Shown piece by piece: positions 62,444 to 64,000 of a stretch of 64,000 bases of DNA (within the stretch, counting starts at the first letter, position 1; the number at the start of each line of letters is the position of its first letter). Location: the NCBI RefSeq assembly GCF_020905295.1, contig NZ_JAJJMM010000001.1, positions 3,596,001-3,660,000 of the forward strand, given 5' to 3'. Made by a program: the position numbers and the translations under genes. The DNA comes from Flavobacterium piscisymbiosum (lineage in GTDB: Bacteria > Bacteroidota > Bacteroidia > Flavobacteriales > Flavobacteriaceae). The notes below the pieces were generated by a model. It was not told where the DNA came from and ran no database searches. It saw nothing but the letters and a program-made list of their open reading frames with translations.

Positions 62444-63310
62444 CTATTTACCTTTTGTATCTGGATTACTTTTTAAGGCATTTTTTCGATACGAAGACGG
62501 ATTTTTACCGGTATGCAATTTGAAAATTCTGGTAAAGTGACTTTGGTCTGAAAAGCCCGTCATGTAAGCAATTTCGGTAAGTGTATAAGTCGAATTTTGA
62601 ATCAGGTTTATAGCTTTTTCAATTCGTAATTTTCGAACATATTCACCAAAATTTAAATCTTCAAAATATTTCGAAAATTCACGTGATAAATAAGAAGGGT
62701 TTAGTTCTAAATCGCTGGAGATTTTCTTTAAATCAAAAGTAAACTGAGCATCTATTTGATCCTGAATAATCTCTTTTAAATCTTTGACCCACGAAGGTGT
62801 TTTTTTGTTTGACTTTTTTTCGTTTAAAAATTTGTTATAAACCTCATGAAGTAAACTTTCGAAAGGGCTATTTTGTAAATGATTTTGTTTGTAAAGATGC
62901 GTCGCCCAGCTATAAAGTGCATCGTAAAGAATCATTCCGTTTTTTAATAATTCAGAATCATCTGTAATATTATGCGAAAGTCCGGCAGAAATGGCCCAGA
63001 GCCCCGCAGATTCTTTGGCAATATCATGTTGGTCTGTATCGGCACCGCGGACAATTTTAGACATTATTAAAACAGCCGGATCTTTAATTTGATATTTTTT
63101 AATGATGTAATCAAAAGTGCATTCGTCGTTATAATGCGTAAATTCGACATCAGGAATATCAAATGGAATAGCATCTAAAGTTGCAGCTTTACTTAAAACT
63201 TCATCAAACGCAACGTAAATAAATTCGGCTTCAGGATCAACAAACTTTTTGATTAACCAGGGACTTGCTATTCTGTCAATTTTAGGTCGTTCTCTGGTAA
63301 TCCATTTCAT
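62444..63310 (-). CDS. ChrB-like domain fused to AraC-type DNA-binding domain
   Basis: Residues 1-140 match the C-terminal domain of ChrB chromate-resistance proteins: MKWITRERPKIDRIASPWLI, KKFVDPEAEFIYV, HYNDECTFDYIIKKY and a later IVRGADTD. Residues 185-280 are an AraC-type double helix-turn-helix (LNPSYLSREFSKYF, LTEIAYMTGFSDQSHFTRIF). So a regulator with a ChrB sensor or enzyme part replaces the usual ChrB N-terminal domain. No chromate transporter gene is in the window. The domain calls are good; the role in chromate response is not shown. Confidence 0.85.
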   Translation of the reverse strand: MKWITRERPKIDRIASPWLIKKFVDPEAEFIYVAFDEVLSKAATLDAIPFDIPDVEFTHYNDECTFDYIIKKYQIKDPAVLIMSKIVRGADTDQHDIAKESAGLWAISAGLSHNITDDSELLKNGMILYDALYSWATHLYKQNHLQNSPFESLLHEVYNKFLNEKKSNKKTPSWVKDLKEIIQDQIDAQFTFDLKKISSDLELNPSYLSREFSKYFEDLNFGEYVRKLRIEKAINLIQNSTYTLTEIAYMTGFSDQSHFTRIFKLHTGKNPSSYRKNALKSNPDTKGK

Positions 63311-63344
63311 CGATATTATGTATTAAATATTATGAATCAAAATA

Positions 63345-63734
63345 TCAATTCAATCTGTCAGAATGATCTCTGACTCCACCAAAACTATTCTTCAACAATT
63401 CTCTAACCTGAAACTGGGTTTTGTTTCGGGTGATGTTTTGCCATTCTTTAAAATCAAAAATGTGTATTGTTTTCGCATTCGGATTAGTAACAAATGAAAG
63501 CCTTGCAATCGAATATTTATAATATTTTAATTCGTGCGATATATGTCTGTTGGGCACAACAACAAGAATTGTTTCCCATTTCAGGAAATCTGTTGCTGGC
63601 GGGATATCTTCTCTTTCTGTTAAGCCAAGTGATTCAAAAAAAGCAATTATTTTTTGATCATTTAGTTTATCGATTTTTTGGTCAATGCGCTTAATAGTAT
63701 TAAGAAGCGTATTTTCGTCTTTAATAACACTCAT
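63345..63734 (-). CDS. Hypothetical protein upstream of ChrB-AraC
   Basis: I do not recognise this 129-residue soluble protein. It begins with a charged helix (NTIKRIDQKIDKLNDQKIIAFF), continues with strands such as WETILVVVPNRHISHEL and TIHIFDFKEW, and has no signal peptide. Its stop lies 34 bases before the ChrB-AraC start on the same strand, so the two genes probably form an operon. It could be a partner of the regulator. Confidence 0.65.
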   Translation of the reverse strand: MSVIKDENTLLNTIKRIDQKIDKLNDQKIIAFFESLGLTEREDIPPATDFLKWETILVVVPNRHISHELKYYKYSIARLSFVTNPNAKTIHIFDFKEWQNITRNKTQFQVRELLKNSFGGVRDHSDRLN

Positions 63735-63945
63735 GATAATACTTTTTTTAGTTGAAATTCAAGATAAAATTACATTAAAAGAGAATAATTTAACAATGTA
63801 TAGCCCGTAGAATCATTCTAAATTTTTTATCGTCTAATTTTCAGTTATACGTACGAAAGTAAATATGATCAGGTTTTGATAAAATACTATTATTTTAGCA
63901 GGCTTAAAAGCAATATTTTTATTGCTACTAGCTAACCACATTTTT
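63735..63945. other. Divergent intergenic region at the right edge
   Basis: This 211-base A+T-rich stretch separates the ChrB-AraC operon from a plus-strand gene. No exact TAnnTTTG box was seen on either strand, and no repeat family member stands out. Confidence 0.3.
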
Positions 63946-64000
63946 ATGAAAACTATTTCCTTCAAAGAAATTCTCCTGTATTTTATTGTTTTAATTTCGA
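63946..64000 (+). CDS. Start of a membrane protein, cut by the window edge
   Basis: An ATG at 63946 opens a frame reading MKTISFKEILLYFIVLIS before the window ends. The hydrophobic start suggests a signal peptide or first membrane helix. The product cannot be named. Confidence 0.45.
   Translation, partial: MKTISFKEILLYFIVLIS

Overview
The window looks like chromosomal DNA from a Flavobacterium-type member of the Bacteroidota. The evidence is the strong A+T bias, promoters of the TTTG-N19-TAnnTTTG type, the absence of obvious Shine-Dalgarno sites, two secreted proteins with type IX secretion sorting domains, an argF'-type transcarbamylase inside an arginine/proline operon, and a bacillithiol-linked YtxJ protein. 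I saw no rRNA, tRNA, CRISPR array, insertion sequence or prophage. Most genes are ordinary housekeeping or envelope genes. The unusual material lies mainly between genes.

Region by region. 1-9470: an arginine/proline operon (argD, two unknown membrane genes, proA, proB, argF', argB, argE, an HNH-nuclease gene, argH) closed by a strong bidirectional terminator. 9480-13430: a pectate lyase behind a LacI-type palindrome, two coupled membrane proteins and ytxJ. 13630-24700: clpB, a secreted sorting-domain/LRR gene pair, a 39-residue membrane peptide, a DUF808 protein, a lipoprotein, a 1084-residue surface protein flanked by copies of the lipoprotein gene's 3' end, and aguB. 24800-34650: an OmpA porin, a choice-of-anchor-I lipoprotein, aguA, fahA divergent from glyA, miaE, guaC and a GNAT enzyme. 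34780-43330: a pentapeptide protein, aspA, an Omp85-type barrel, a small barrel, a two-component system, a USP-like protein and a bestrophin. 43680-55240: a MocR regulator divergent from an EamA transporter, an acyl-CoA dehydrogenase, a CHMI-like isomerase, a DUF6377 regulator with a GH3 glucosidase, and an acyltransferase. 56070-64000: an ArsR/Old-Yellow-Enzyme operon, a TlpA thioredoxin, an LprI-like protein, an SDR, lpdA, a small outer-membrane protein, a ChrB-AraC fusion with an unknown partner, and a truncated gene at the edge.

How the genes connect. The first operon makes ornithine, citrulline derivatives and proline, and argH releases arginine. aguA and aguB turn agmatine, an arginine derivative, into putrescine, and aspA and fahA both yield fumarate. 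The pectate lyase, GH3 glucosidase and type IX-secreted proteins fit a polysaccharide-degrading, gliding-type lifestyle.

The intergenic DNA holds several families of short palindromic repeats. They include a 17-bp CCCGATAGCTATCGGGA-like palindrome, a GCCACAGATT/AATCTGTGGC family, 8-bp-phased CTAAG repeats, a 95-bp direct repeat and a 104-bp tandem repeat. Some sit directly in front of biosynthetic genes. No clearly new defence or mobile system was found. The best leads are the repeat structures inside the arginine operon, the leaderless autoregulated ArsR promoter, the duplicated gene end around the 1084-residue protein and the ChrB-AraC fusion.
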